A stretch of DNA of 64,000 nucleotides from Bacteroidales bacterium (GCA_028687995.1 JAQTZA010000002.1:248001-312000); one strand, 5' to 3'. Positions 9,801 through 16,224 are shown, numbered from the stretch's first letter. A program made the numbers and translations. The notes: a model not told the origin generated them from the sequence alone.

Positions 9801-10283
9801 TTGCTTGGCTATATAATTTCTGGACAAACAATGTCAATTATCATGACAGGTATGGGTATCGTGGCATTGGCTGGTATTGTGGTGCGAAACGGAATCTTGC
9901 TCGTCGAATTCACCGATGTACTTATTGAAGAGGGAATGCGTCCACGAGAAGCCATTATTCAAGCTGGTAAAACGCGTATCACGCCTGTGTTGCTTACCGC
10001 AACTGCGACTATCCTCGGATTGGTGCCGTTGGCATTTGGGTTTAACATCGACTTCTACGGATTGTTTGCGCACCTCGAACCGCACATTCACTTCGGTGGA
10101 GATAACGTAGCCTTCTTTGGTCCGTTGTCGTGGACAATCATCTATGGTTTGACGTTTGCCACATTCCTCACATTGGTAATGATTCCGGCGATGTACTTCC
10201 TCATCTATGTGAATAAAATCAAGATGAGTCGCCGAGTATCGCGCATTCGTTTCACCAACAATTGGTTAAGAAGAATCTTTTAA
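6894..10283 (+). CDS. AcrB-type RND efflux pump with extra membrane insertion
   Basis: At 1129 residues this is slightly longer than typical AcrB-type pumps (about 1030-1050). The first half contains the TM4 proton-relay motif GIVVDDAIVVIENTHR with the two adjacent aspartates; the porter-domain repeats and the second TM bundle follow. In TM10 the motif reads AGIVVRNGILLVEF, with Arg where AcrB has its relay lysine. Around residues 500-605 there is a hydrophobic insertion with at least two additional membrane segments (WAISGVMAIFVILF and FLGNLLIFFIFSFVL) before the second porter half, which accounts for the extra length. It sits in the inner membrane and, with its two upstream partners, exports hydrophobic compounds using the proton gradient. 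Substrates cannot be inferred. The operon ends at a strong terminator 17 bp downstream. Confidence 0.94.
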   Translation: MSKQIKYFKPTNWSIDNKTSIYVLVVIIAIFGLISRNNIPKEQFPEIVFPMMIVNTLYPGTSPQDMENLVTRPLEKRLKSISGVKKITSNSVQDLSSIVVEFQTNVDVVDAKRKVKDEVDKARKDLPNDLPQEPNVAEIDVSQIPIMSINLSGNYSLDQLKKYADQTQDRIEELSEITRVDILGALEREIQVNLDMYKMQSFNLTFSDVERAITSENVTISGGSINLQGMSRNIRIAGEFKDMETLRNLVVKSSGGGLVYLKDVAEVKNGFKEQDSYAHLNGQNVLILNVIKKSGKNLLDASDKIKDVLTSLEKDKFPKDVKVSISGDQSKLTRSSITDLDNTIIIGFILVIIVLMFFMGVTNAFFVGLSVPLSMALAYIVMPGIDFTMNMLVTFAFIFALGIVVDDAIVVIENTHRIFMRGTMNIKEAAKAAAGEVFIPILAGTLTTLAPFFPLAFWPGVMGKFMFYIPVTIIITLFASLIVAYIINPVFAVQFMKKDEDHHGMQRQRMWAISGVMAIFVILFHIAQWHFLGNLLIFFIFSFVLHNIWGFKVLLHFQHTVIPKILDKYEQILRYILQGKRPRNFLYSLIGLFIFAFILTGMFPPKVGLFADTEPNVIDTYVKLPIGTDVLVTDSVAKIVEGRIMKVLGKDNPIVESVISNVARNASEDKFNTTEVTSNKAKVTVNFVEFAQRKGQNTNDYLEKIRIALKGIPGAEINVEKQKNGPPTGKPVNIEVSSDDMDELISTSGRLITYLDSLHISGADKFKTDFESTKPEVLINLDRMRANLEGVSTGQVGSEIRTAVFGKESSKFREGEDQYPIQLRYAKDQRENVDRLINTHITYRDQGTGVLRSIPLSAVATIKYQNSVGGITRLNLKRVITINANVITGFTANEVVASVNRSLPSFKKSADVDIKLTGEQEDQKESSSFLGMAMGLSLCLILFILITQFNSLAKPIIIISEVLFSIIGVLLGYIISGQTMSIIMTGMGIVALAGIVVRNGILLVEFTDVLIEEGMRPREAIIQAGKTRITPVLLTATATILGLVPLAFGFNIDFYGLFAHLEPHIHFGGDNVAFFGPLSWTIIYGLTFATFLTLVMIPAMYFLIYVNKIKMSRRVSRIRFTNNWLRRIF

Positions 10284-10299
10284 TTTTGCAAATAAATAG

Positions 10300-10353
10300 A
10301 TTCACCCCTCGGTCACTGAGCTTGTCGAAGTGGAGGGGTGAATTGTTTTTTTT
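10300..10353 (+). terminator. Intrinsic terminator built on a REP-like palindrome
   Basis: An 11-bp GC-rich stem (ATTCACCCCTC 10300-10310 with GAGGGGTGAAT 10333-10343) is followed by a TTGTTTTTTTT tract. The loop contains GGTCACTGAGCTTGTCGAAG, a motif I know as a dispersed repeat in many bacterial genomes, so a repeat element appears to have been adopted as the terminator of the efflux operon. Confidence 0.88.
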
Positions 10354-10356
10354 ACG

Positions 10357-10392
10357 AGTTTGTATAAAAATTCATACAAACTACTATCTTTG
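10357..10392 (+). promoter_or_regulatory. Promoter with overlapping palindromic operator, MNT-HEPN pair
   Basis: A Bacteroidota promoter is visible: -33 TTTG (10359-10362), 22-nt spacer, -7 TATCTTTG (10385-10392). A perfect inverted repeat with 9-bp arms, AGTTTGTAT (10357-10365) and ATACAAACT (10374-10382), overlaps the -33 and almost fills the spacer. That is where a repressor would block the polymerase, so autoregulation of the downstream pair is a reasonable inference. Confidence 0.65.
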
Positions 10393-10412
10393 TTTTTCAA
10401 ATAGTTACGAAA

Positions 10413-10727
10413 ATGTCTCGTCAAGAAATCGTTCATCAATTAGGAGAGCTTATTCATCAGCAATCACCGTCGGCAAAAGTTATCTTGTATGGCTCTGAAG
10501 CCCGTGGTGACTCGCGTCAAGATAGTGATATTGACTTGCTAATACTTCTTGATCAAGAGAAAGTAACTTTAGCTGATCGTCAAAAAATCACCTATCCGCT
10601 CTATGATATTGAACTGGAAACAGGCGTCATTATCAATCCAATGGTTTTTCCTATTAAGCTATGGGAGACAAAATACCGTGTGACCCCGTTTTATAAAAAC
10701 ATATTAAATGAAGGTCGAATCGTATGA
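10413..10727 (+). CDS. MNT-type minimal nucleotidyltransferase (HEPN partner)
   Basis: A 104-residue protein with the nucleotidyltransferase-fold signature GSEARGDSRQDSDIDLLIL (residues 30-48). It combines the GS at the phosphate-binding turn with the DxD metal ligands (DID), and a further acidic strand follows at ELETGVII. This is the minimal-nucleotidyltransferase half of the widespread MNT-HEPN toxin-antitoxin type, in which the nucleotidyltransferase neutralises the HEPN ribonuclease, in studied cases by modifying it with AMP. The stop overlaps the HEPN start (ATGA at 10724-10727), which is tight translational coupling. The partner is frameshifted, so this gene may now be an orphan antitoxin. 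Confidence 0.85.
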   Translation: MSRQEIVHQLGELIHQQSPSAKVILYGSEARGDSRQDSDIDLLILLDQEKVTLADRQKITYPLYDIELETGVIINPMVFPIKLWETKYRVTPFYKNILNEGRIV

Positions 10728-11118
10728 TGAAAGATGAAGAGAAAGGGACCTCATTGCATATCGAATTGAGAATGCGAGATTAGCAATCGCTGAAGTACCC
10801 ATTCATATTAATAATGAGTTCTACAAAACCGCTATGAATAGGATGTATTACGGTTGTTATTATGCTGTAAGTGCACTTCTGTTGAGCAGTAATATAGAAG
10901 CATACACTCATGCTGGAGTGAGACAAATGCTTGGTCTTCAATTTGTTAGAAGCGGAAAATTATCGGTGAAAATGAGTAAGTTTTATAGCGATCTTTTCGC
11001 CAATAGGCAAGAGGGAGATTACGCTGATTTTGTCTATTATGATCTCGAAACGGTTTCAGAGCTCTATCCTCAAGCAGAAGCCTTTGTTGAAGAAATCGCT
11101 AAACTTATTGATTTGTAA
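10724..11118 (+). pseudogene. HEPN-domain protein, frameshifted near its N-terminus
   Basis: The coupled ATG at 10724 opens MMKDEEKGTSLHIELRMRD and hits a TAG at 10781-10783 after 19 codons. The neighbouring frame is open through 11118 and reads LIAYRIENARLAIAEV..., then MNRMYYGCYYAVSALL, the classic start of a HEPN four-helix bundle, followed by VKMSKFYSDLF and the acidic C-terminal helix. One extra base in the AAA run at 10742-10744 would restore a continuous protein of about 131 residues (MMKDEEKRDLIAYRIENAR...). An internal ATG at 10834 could still yield a 94-residue fragment that begins after helix 1. HEPN proteins of this kind are typically ribonucleases or nucleotidyltransferase partners; inactivation of a toxin by frameshift is plausible, as is a sequencing error. 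Confidence 0.8.
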
Positions 11119-11226
11119 TTTAATTATACGATGTGGGGTGAAATTTCTAAAAGTCATCCCCTCGTTTCAATATTTTCCTTTGCGACTTTGTACCTCCCGT
11201 CAAGTCGGGACAAGTTTCGCGTTCAA

Positions 11227-11967
11227 TTATTTCTTAGGTCTATTGTGCAATCCGCACTCCTTGTGCTCGGGAGCTTCCCACCACCAGCGACCGGCACGGA
11301 GGTCTTCACCTTCGGCAATGGCACGTGTGCAGGGTTGGCAGCCGATGCTCGGGAAACCTTTGTCGTGTAGCTCGTTGTAGGGCACATCGTTTGCTTTGAT
11401 GTAATCCCACACATCTTTTTCGAGCCAATTCACCAGTGGATTGATTTTGATGATGCCGTTGGCCTCGTCCCATTCCACTGCTTTGGTGTTGAAACGCGTC
11501 ACCGATTGCTCCTGACGCAGACCGCAAATCCAAACCTCCAGTCCGGCAAAAGCACGTTTCAGCGGCTCCATCTTGCGCACCTGGCAGCAGAGTTTCCGCT
11601 TCTCTATGCTGTCGTAGAAGAGGTTGATGCCGTTTGTTTTCACCATTTCTTCCACCTTTTCGTGATTCGGGAAGAAAATGTCGATGTTGATACCGTATTT
11701 CTTATTCGTTTTGTCGATCAACGAATATGTTTCGGGAAACACGCGACCAGTGTCGAGTGTGAAGATGCGCGCCGTCGGGTCGATTTTTACCACCAAATCC
11801 GTCAGCACCTGATCTTCGATGCTAAGGCTCGACGACAAGGCAATTTTACCTTTATATTCTGTAAGAAAGTAGCGGAGAACCTCTTCTGCTTCAGACCTCC
11901 CCCCAACCCCCTCCCAAGGAGGGGGAGTAAGAGAATCAATATTATCTTTTGTGATTTTTTGAGACAT
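11227..11967 (-). CDS. cysH: Assimilatory APS/PAPS reductase (CysH)
   Basis: This 246-residue protein is a thioredoxin-dependent adenylylsulfate reductase, which reduces activated sulfate to sulfite. The nucleotide site is visible as ALSSSLSIEDQVL, TLDTGRVFPET is the family strand, and four cysteines (KLCCQVRK and GCQPCTR) match the [4Fe-4S] ligands of the bacterial type that uses APS. The catalytic C-terminal cysteine is C238 in ECGLH. The first 24 residues, including SLTPPPWEGVGGR, do not belong to the family: they are encoded by a GC-rich cassette shared with cysN. The gene is last in the cysD-cysN-cysH unit, starting 68 bp after cysN. No sulfite reductase is in the window. Confidence 0.93.
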   Translation of the reverse strand: MSQKITKDNIDSLTPPPWEGVGGRSEAEEVLRYFLTEYKGKIALSSSLSIEDQVLTDLVVKIDPTARIFTLDTGRVFPETYSLIDKTNKKYGINIDIFFPNHEKVEEMVKTNGINLFYDSIEKRKLCCQVRKMEPLKRAFAGLEVWICGLRQEQSVTRFNTKAVEWDEANGIIKINPLVNWLEKDVWDYIKANDVPYNELHDKGFPSIGCQPCTRAIAEGEDLRAGRWWWEAPEHKECGLHNRPKK

Positions 11968-12032
11968 TTTTTTTGTTTTTTGAAATCGTTGCGTTAGCTC
12001 TTAGCCCCTCCTTGGGAGGGGTTTGGGGAGGT
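11895..12032 (-). repeat. Twin-palindrome cassette 1 (cysN/cysH junction, encodes CysH start)
   Basis: The cassette is bounded by two GC-rich palindromes in opposite orientation. The outer one lies at 12005-12032 (stem CCCCTCC/GGAGGGG, loop TTG) directly after the cysN stop. The inner one at 11895-11927 (stem CCCCCTCC/GGAGGGGG) lies inside the cysH coding region. About 77 bp between them hold the cysH start codon. In the mRNA the two palindromes can each form a hairpin, or pair with one another over about 25 bases and close the start codon in a loop. Cassette 2 at 13334-13483 is clearly homologous along its whole length, including GTTGCGTTAGCTCTTA next to the outer palindrome. Confidence 0.85.
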
Positions 12033-12035
12033 GTT

Positions 12036-13409
12036 TTATATCCCGCTTCCTTCCCTCACATTCTCCAATTCATCGACAATCATTCCAGCGCCAACTGTTT
12101 CGAAGGTGTTTTCGTCGATAAAGACGAGGCTGCCGGTGATGCGGTTTTGGCTGTAAGAATCGAATACCAGCGGTTTTGCTGTTCGGATGGTGACCATTGC
12201 GATGTCATTCGCATGAATGGTTTTGTCTGCAAAGTTGTTTTCCAACGTGTTGATGTTCACTTTGAAGTTCACCTCTTTCACGATACCTTTTGTCTCGCTG
12301 GTGGCGTGGCGGATGATGTATTTGTTGTTGAGATTGAGCGGTTTTTCGTTCAACCAGCAGACCATCAGCGCGATGCTTTGTCCCACTTGAGGTTGCTTGG
12401 CATCGTCTTTCACGATCATATCGCCACGACTTACATCTACCTGACTGTTGAGGTGAACGGTCACCGATTGTGGTGCATAAGCAAAATCCAACTCTTTGTC
12501 GAAGTCGTTGATCGATTTAACCACCGATTTCACACCCGAAGGCAATACAATCACCGGATCGCCCACGCTAAGCGTGCCACCAGCCAATCGACCGCCGTAT
12601 CCACGGTAGTCGTGGTATTGATCTTGATACGGACGAATCACATATTGCACAGGGAATCGTGCTGCATCGGAGTTGATTTTGTGCGCCACAGGAGTTGTTT
12701 CGAGAATCTCGAGCAACGTCTGACCGGTGTACCAAGGTGTATTCACCGAGCGATCTACCACGTTGTCGCCATCGCGTGCCGAGATAGGCACGAAACGGAT
12801 GTTGCGCAGTTTCACCGCATTGGTGATTTTTTTGTAGCCTTCCAGAATGTCGTTATAGACCTGTTCCGAGAAATTCACCAAGTCCATTTTGTTGATACAA
12901 ACCACCACGTTAGGGATTTGCAACAACGATGCGATGTAGGAGTGGCGGATAGTTTGCTCCAAAATGCCGTGACGTGCATCAATAAGGATAATCGCAAGGT
13001 CGGCAGTCGAAGCACCGGTCACCATGTTGCGGGTGTACTGAATGTGTCCCGGGGTGTCGGCAATGATGAATTTACGCTTAGGAGTGGCGAAGTAGCGGTA
13101 TGCCACGTCGATGGTGATGCCTTGTTCGCGTTCGGCGCGAAGGCCATCGGTCAGCAGGGCAAGGTTCACCTCTTCGGTTCCGCTGCGTTTGCTGGCCTCT
13201 TTCACTGCTTCGAGTTGGTCTTCGAAAATCGATTTGCTATCGTAGAGCAGACGGCCGATGAGTGTACTTTTACCATCATCCACGCTTCCTGCAGTCGAGA
13301 AACGGAGCAACTCCATGTTGAGGTAGCCGGTCAACCTCCCCCCATCCCCCTCCGAAAGAGGGGGTGTAAGAGAATCAATTGAATCTTTTGTAATATTATC
13401 TAGTGACAT
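12036..13409 (-). CDS. cysN: Sulfate adenylyltransferase subunit 1, GTPase (CysN)
   Basis: A 457-residue protein, the regulatory GTPase subunit of ATP sulfurylase, which couples GTP hydrolysis to APS formation by CysD. GTPase motifs are clear: G1 GSVDDGKST (41-49), G3 DTPGH (118-122), G4 NKMD (173-176), followed by the two EF-Tu-like beta-barrel domains. A C-terminal APS kinase (CysC) fusion, present in some bacteria, is absent. The family sequence begins near LNMELLRFSTAG at residue 30. The preceding leader (MSLDNITKDSIDSLTPP...GDGGR) comes from the repeat cassette and closely matches the CysH leader. It follows cysD by 75 bp. Confidence 0.95.
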   Translation of the reverse strand: MSLDNITKDSIDSLTPPLSEGDGGRLTGYLNMELLRFSTAGSVDDGKSTLIGRLLYDSKSIFEDQLEAVKEASKRSGTEEVNLALLTDGLRAEREQGITIDVAYRYFATPKRKFIIADTPGHIQYTRNMVTGASTADLAIILIDARHGILEQTIRHSYIASLLQIPNVVVCINKMDLVNFSEQVYNDILEGYKKITNAVKLRNIRFVPISARDGDNVVDRSVNTPWYTGQTLLEILETTPVAHKINSDAARFPVQYVIRPYQDQYHDYRGYGGRLAGGTLSVGDPVIVLPSGVKSVVKSINDFDKELDFAYAPQSVTVHLNSQVDVSRGDMIVKDDAKQPQVGQSIALMVCWLNEKPLNLNNKYIIRHATSETKGIVKEVNFKVNINTLENNFADKTIHANDIAMVTIRTAKPLVFDSYSQNRITGSLVFIDENTFETVGAGMIVDELENVREGSGI

Positions 13410-13483
13410 TGTCGTTGTATTTTGAAAGTTTTGTATATGTTGCGTTAGCTCTTAAGCCCCTCCTTGGGAGGGGTTGGGGAGGT
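13334..13483 (-). repeat. Twin-palindrome cassette 2 (cysD/cysN junction, encodes CysN start)
   Basis: A homologous 150-bp copy of the cassette at 11895-12032. The outer palindrome (13457-13483, CCCCTCC/GGAGGGG) begins 1 bp after the cysD stop codon. The inner one (13334-13366, CCCCCTC/GAGGGGG) lies within the CysN N-terminal leader. The shared inner text (TAAGAGAATCAAT, ATCTTTTGT, GTTGCGTTAGCTCTTA) shows common origin with cassette 1. Insertion exactly after a stop codon and just before the next gene's conserved start suggests a mobile or duplicated unit that replaced the native translation start. Confidence 0.85.
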
Positions 13484-13484
13484 C

Positions 13485-14387
13485 TTAAAAGTACCCCTCT
13501 TTTTTTCGATCTTCCATTGCAGCTTCCGAGCGTTTGTCGTCGGAGCGACCACCACGTTCGGTCACGCGTGACGAAGCAATTTCGTCGATGATTTCTTCCA
13601 GTGAGTTTGCTTCTGATAGCGTTAGACCTGTGCAAGTCACGTCACCAATGGTACGGCAACGAACGCGTTTTACGGTTGGCTTTTCGTCCGGTTTCAACGT
13701 AATGAAAGGTAGGTTTGCCAACAGATTGCCGTCGCGTTCGATCACTTCACGTTCGTGGGTGTAATAGAGGCTTGGCATCGGAATGTTTTCCTGCAAAATA
13801 TATTGCCACACGTCCATTTCTGTCCAGTTGCTAAGCGGGAAAATGCGGAAGTGCTCGCCTAGGTTCTTTTTGCCGTTGAAGATGTTCCACAACTCCGGAC
13901 GTTGGTTTTTAGGATCCCATTGTCCGAACTCATCGCGGTGTGAAAAGAAACGCTCTTTGGCGCGGGCTTTTTCTTCGTCGCGGCGCGCGCCACCGAGGGC
14001 GGCATCGAATTTGTATTTCTCCAGCGAGTTGAGCAAGGTGGCTGTTTGCAGTTTGTTGCGACTAGCGTTGTAGCCTTTTTCTTCCACGCTGATGCCTTTG
14101 TCGATGTCTTCCTGCACCGAGCCGACCAACAGTGTCGCTCCGATTTCTTGTACCAAACTGTCGCGGTACTCGATGGTTTCGGGGAAGTTATGTCCCGTGT
14201 CGATGTGCAACAACGGAAACGGAATTGCTGCTGGATAAAAAGCCTTGTGCGCCAGATGCGTCATCACGATGGAGTCTTTTCCGCCCGAGAAGAGCAATAC
14301 CGGCTTTTCGAATTGTGCCGCCACTTCGCGAATGATGTAAATCGATTCTGCTTCTAATTCTTTGAGATGTGTTAGTTTGTAGCTCAT
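13485..14387 (-). CDS. cysD: Sulfate adenylyltransferase subunit 2 (CysD)
   Basis: A 300-residue catalytic subunit of the CysDN ATP sulfurylase, which makes adenylylsulfate from ATP and sulfate. It belongs to the ATP-pyrophosphatase (PP-loop) family: SGGKDS at residues 34-39, then HIDTGHNFPETIEYRD and GGARRDEEKARAKERFFSHRD, all typical of CysD, and a C-terminal VRCRTIGDVTCTGL segment. Length matches the family (about 300). It lies upstream of cysN on the minus strand and is separated from it only by the repeat cassette. The 201-bp gap before it holds a different repeat, so it may have its own transcription start or be read through from the siroheme genes. Confidence 0.95.
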   Translation of the reverse strand: MSYKLTHLKELEAESIYIIREVAAQFEKPVLLFSGGKDSIVMTHLAHKAFYPAAIPFPLLHIDTGHNFPETIEYRDSLVQEIGATLLVGSVQEDIDKGISVEEKGYNASRNKLQTATLLNSLEKYKFDAALGGARRDEEKARAKERFFSHRDEFGQWDPKNQRPELWNIFNGKKNLGEHFRIFPLSNWTEMDVWQYILQENIPMPSLYYTHEREVIERDGNLLANLPFITLKPDEKPTVKRVRCRTIGDVTCTGLTLSEANSLEEIIDEIASSRVTERGGRSDDKRSEAAMEDRKKEGYF

Positions 14388-14588
14388 ATTTTGTTTAATT
14401 ATTTCTTAACCGCCGAGTTCACAAAGAATACGCAAAGGTTTACTCGTTTACTTCTTCGTAATTCGTAAGTTGTTCCGCAAGCGGAATGTCCGCTTTGCTT
14501 CCATAAGTCAAAAGTTTTAAGTCATTCAAAAGGTGAAATTAGACTTTGCGTTCTTTGCGTGATTTCTTTGCGCTCTTTGCGCTTAAAG
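14388..14588. repeat. Intergenic repeat with TTTGCG iterations and small hairpins
   Basis: The gap between cobA and cysD is filled by repeat-like sequence. At 14540-14585 the string CTTTGCG recurs four to five times, and near 14400-14440 CACAAAGAATACGCAAAGG gives an inverted counterpart. In the middle, TTCCGC-AA-GCGGAA (14473-14486) and the overlapping AAGCGGA/TCCGCTT (14479-14495) can form alternative hairpins. I recognise this type as a common intergenic repeat in Bacteroidota. No gene is seen. Confidence 0.6.
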
Positions 14589-15395
14589 TCAGATTCCCCA
14601 GTTCAAATGCGTTCCGCCAAGGTTGCCCGAAAACTCTTTTTCGATGATGTCGAAAATATCCTCTTCACTCTCCTCGTCTTGGTTGCGAAGGTTCACCACA
14701 TCGCCAATCACAATGATGATGGGGGTGGGGTACGTTTCGTCGCCTACGCTTAGCGCTTCTAGTGTGGAGAAAAACTCCTTTTGGTCGGCGTGCGATACAT
14801 TGTGCACCAGCATCACCGGTGTTTCGTGTTTGCGTCCTTCGGCAATGGCTTGAATGGCTATCCGGTGAATGGTCGATCCCGCCATATAGCAGACCAGCGT
14901 GTCGGCATTCGGTAGCGAAAGATCGGGGCGATGGCCGGTGATGAATGCCACCGACGACGATATTCCCCGGTGGGTCAATGGCACTTGCGTGAGCGCTGCC
15001 ACGGCTGTGCCGGTCGAAATACCCGGAATCACTTTCACTTCTATGCCGTTGTTGCGCAGAAACTTAATCTCCTCGCCGCCGTGTCCGAAAATCATTGGGT
15101 CGCCACCTTTCAGTCGAACTACGTTTTTCTGAGCGTGAGCCGCCTCCACCATCAATCGGTTGATTTCGTCCTGCTCGTGGCTATGGCGGTGACAACGCTT
15201 GCCGACGTACACCTTTTCGGCAGTATATCTGTCGAGAAATGTACTGTCAATCAGGTCGTCGTAGAAGATGATGTGGGCATTGGCGATGGCGCGTTCGCCT
15301 CCCAATGTCAGCAAGTCTGGATCGCCAGGGCCGAAGCCGACCAACGTCACTTTGCCTTTTTTTGTATTATAAATCTCTGATTTTGAGTTGTCCAT
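14589..15395 (-). CDS. cobA: Uroporphyrinogen-III C-methyltransferase (SUMT)
   Basis: This 268-residue SAM-dependent methyltransferase converts uroporphyrinogen III to precorrin-2, the branch point to siroheme. Tetrapyrrole-methylase motifs are plain: VTLVGFGPGDPDLLTL (residues 16-31), the YVGKRCHRHSHEQDEIN region, VRLKGGDPMIFGHGGEEI and the TGTAVAALTQVPLTHRG stretch specific to SUMT. In many bacteria this activity is fused to the Met8-like domain in CysG; here it is a separate gene whose start overlaps the Met8-like gene by 29 bp, indicating co-translation. Siroheme is the cofactor of sulfite reductase, which explains its place in the sulfate assimilation unit. Confidence 0.94.
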   Translation of the reverse strand: MDNSKSEIYNTKKGKVTLVGFGPGDPDLLTLGGERAIANAHIIFYDDLIDSTFLDRYTAEKVYVGKRCHRHSHEQDEINRLMVEAAHAQKNVVRLKGGDPMIFGHGGEEIKFLRNNGIEVKVIPGISTGTAVAALTQVPLTHRGISSSVAFITGHRPDLSLPNADTLVCYMAGSTIHRIAIQAIAEGRKHETPVMLVHNVSHADQKEFFSTLEALSVGDETYPTPIIIVIGDVVNLRNQDEESEEDIFDIIEKEFSGNLGGTHLNWGI

Positions 15396-15843
15396 TTTCG
15401 AATTGTTCTTTTATTTGGTTGCGAATGTCCACCGATTGATAGACGTTTTGGGCATTCGAACCCACTGATATGGTGATGTTTCCTTCTTTGTGAATGGCGG
15501 GCGATACGAAGTCGCACAGCAGCGGCGCATCGCACACACTGGCAAGAATTCCCCGCACTTCACAATCTTGTTTTATTTGACGATTTAGTTTGTGGTCGGC
15601 TGTGACTACATAGATCAAAAAATATCCGTCAAGGTCGCTCGGTTCGTACTCTTTGCGAATGAGCGTATATCCGAGCGCTTCAATTTCGGCACTGATTTCG
15701 GGTGCGATGACGGTCACATTTTCCACAAACCGCTTCATAATCACCGCTTTGTGCGTAGCAATTTTACCTCCACCAATCATCAGGATTTTTTTGCCTGTGA
15801 CGTTGATCGAAATGGGTAGAAATTGTAAATCAGATTTTTGCAT
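15367..15843 (-). CDS. Met8-like precorrin-2 dehydrogenase (siroheme synthase N-terminal domain)
   Basis: A 158-residue protein with the Rossmann start VTGKKILMIGGGKIATHKAVIMKRF (NAD-binding GGGKIA), followed by DLDGYFLIYVVTADHKLNRQIKQDCE and the AGNITISVGSN-like strand (here EGNITISVGSN). It oxidises precorrin-2 to sirohydrochlorin. Met8/CysG N-terminal proteins also chelate iron, but this one is shorter than the roughly 200-220 residue family and lacks much of the C-terminal dimerisation/chelatase part, so iron insertion may need another enzyme. It overlaps cobA by 29 bp and follows the DUF2061 gene by 88 bp across an octamer repeat. Confidence 0.88.
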   Translation of the reverse strand: MQKSDLQFLPISINVTGKKILMIGGGKIATHKAVIMKRFVENVTVIAPEISAEIEALGYTLIRKEYEPSDLDGYFLIYVVTADHKLNRQIKQDCEVRGILASVCDAPLLCDFVSPAIHKEGNITISVGSNAQNVYQSVDIRNQIKEQFENGQLKIRDL

Positions 15844-15854
15844 TTTTACGTCAG

Positions 15855-15928
15855 TATTGATTAATTGATTAATTGATTAATCGATGGTTTTCGTCCTTAG
15901 TTAATCAATTATTCAGTTAATCAGTTAC
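15855..15928. repeat. Octamer repeats in inverted arrangement (TGATTAAT family)
   Basis: Between DUF2061 and the Met8-like gene, about three copies of TGATTAAT (15857-15882) are followed, after about 15 nt, by octamers in the opposite sense (TTAATCAA, TTCAGTTAATCAG; 15897-15928). The two halves can fold into an AT-rich hairpin in the operon mRNA. The unit is related to the arrays at 5688-5735 and 44666-44742. Confidence 0.7.
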
Positions 15929-15931
15929 TAC

Positions 15932-16177
15932 TTATATTTCGTAATCAATATTTTTAGTTTCCACTCTTCCGAATTTTATTTTGTTCCAAAGTCGTTCGTG
16001 AAGAAAGTAAAGAAACATTTTAGTGAAAAGTTCGATTCCACCTATCGATACCGCAAACTTAGCATTACCGGTAATAATGAAGGAAATTAATACTGTATCG
16101 AAAGTGCCAATGGCTCGCCACGAAATGGCTTTGACGATGCTTCTATATGGTTTTTCAGTCACTGATGCACTACTCAT
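15932..16177 (-). CDS. DUF2061 small membrane protein
   Basis: An 81-residue protein with two hydrophobic segments (about residues 20-38 and 43-60) and the DUF2061 signature YRSIVKAISWRAIGTFDTVLISFIITG, ending in the conserved HERLWNKIKFGR. The function of the family is not known. In Bacteroidota and Proteobacteria it is often found next to sulfate assimilation genes, and here it opens the siroheme/cys operon behind a good promoter (16225-16257). A link to sulfur metabolism is therefore contextual, not biochemical. Confidence 0.88.
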   Translation of the reverse strand: MSSASVTEKPYRSIVKAISWRAIGTFDTVLISFIITGNAKFAVSIGGIELFTKMFLYFLHERLWNKIKFGRVETKNIDYEI

Positions 16178-16224
16178 AAATTGAATGTTAAATATTTCTG
16201 TGAAAATGTCGTATTTTCACTCTG

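Noticed and set aside
11973-13382. A 469-codon open frame on the plus strand opposite cysN
   Set aside because: It is the antisense shadow of cysN, whose GTPase motifs are unmistakable. The shadow has no domain, is His/Val/Arg-rich as expected from reverse reading, and has no start signal.
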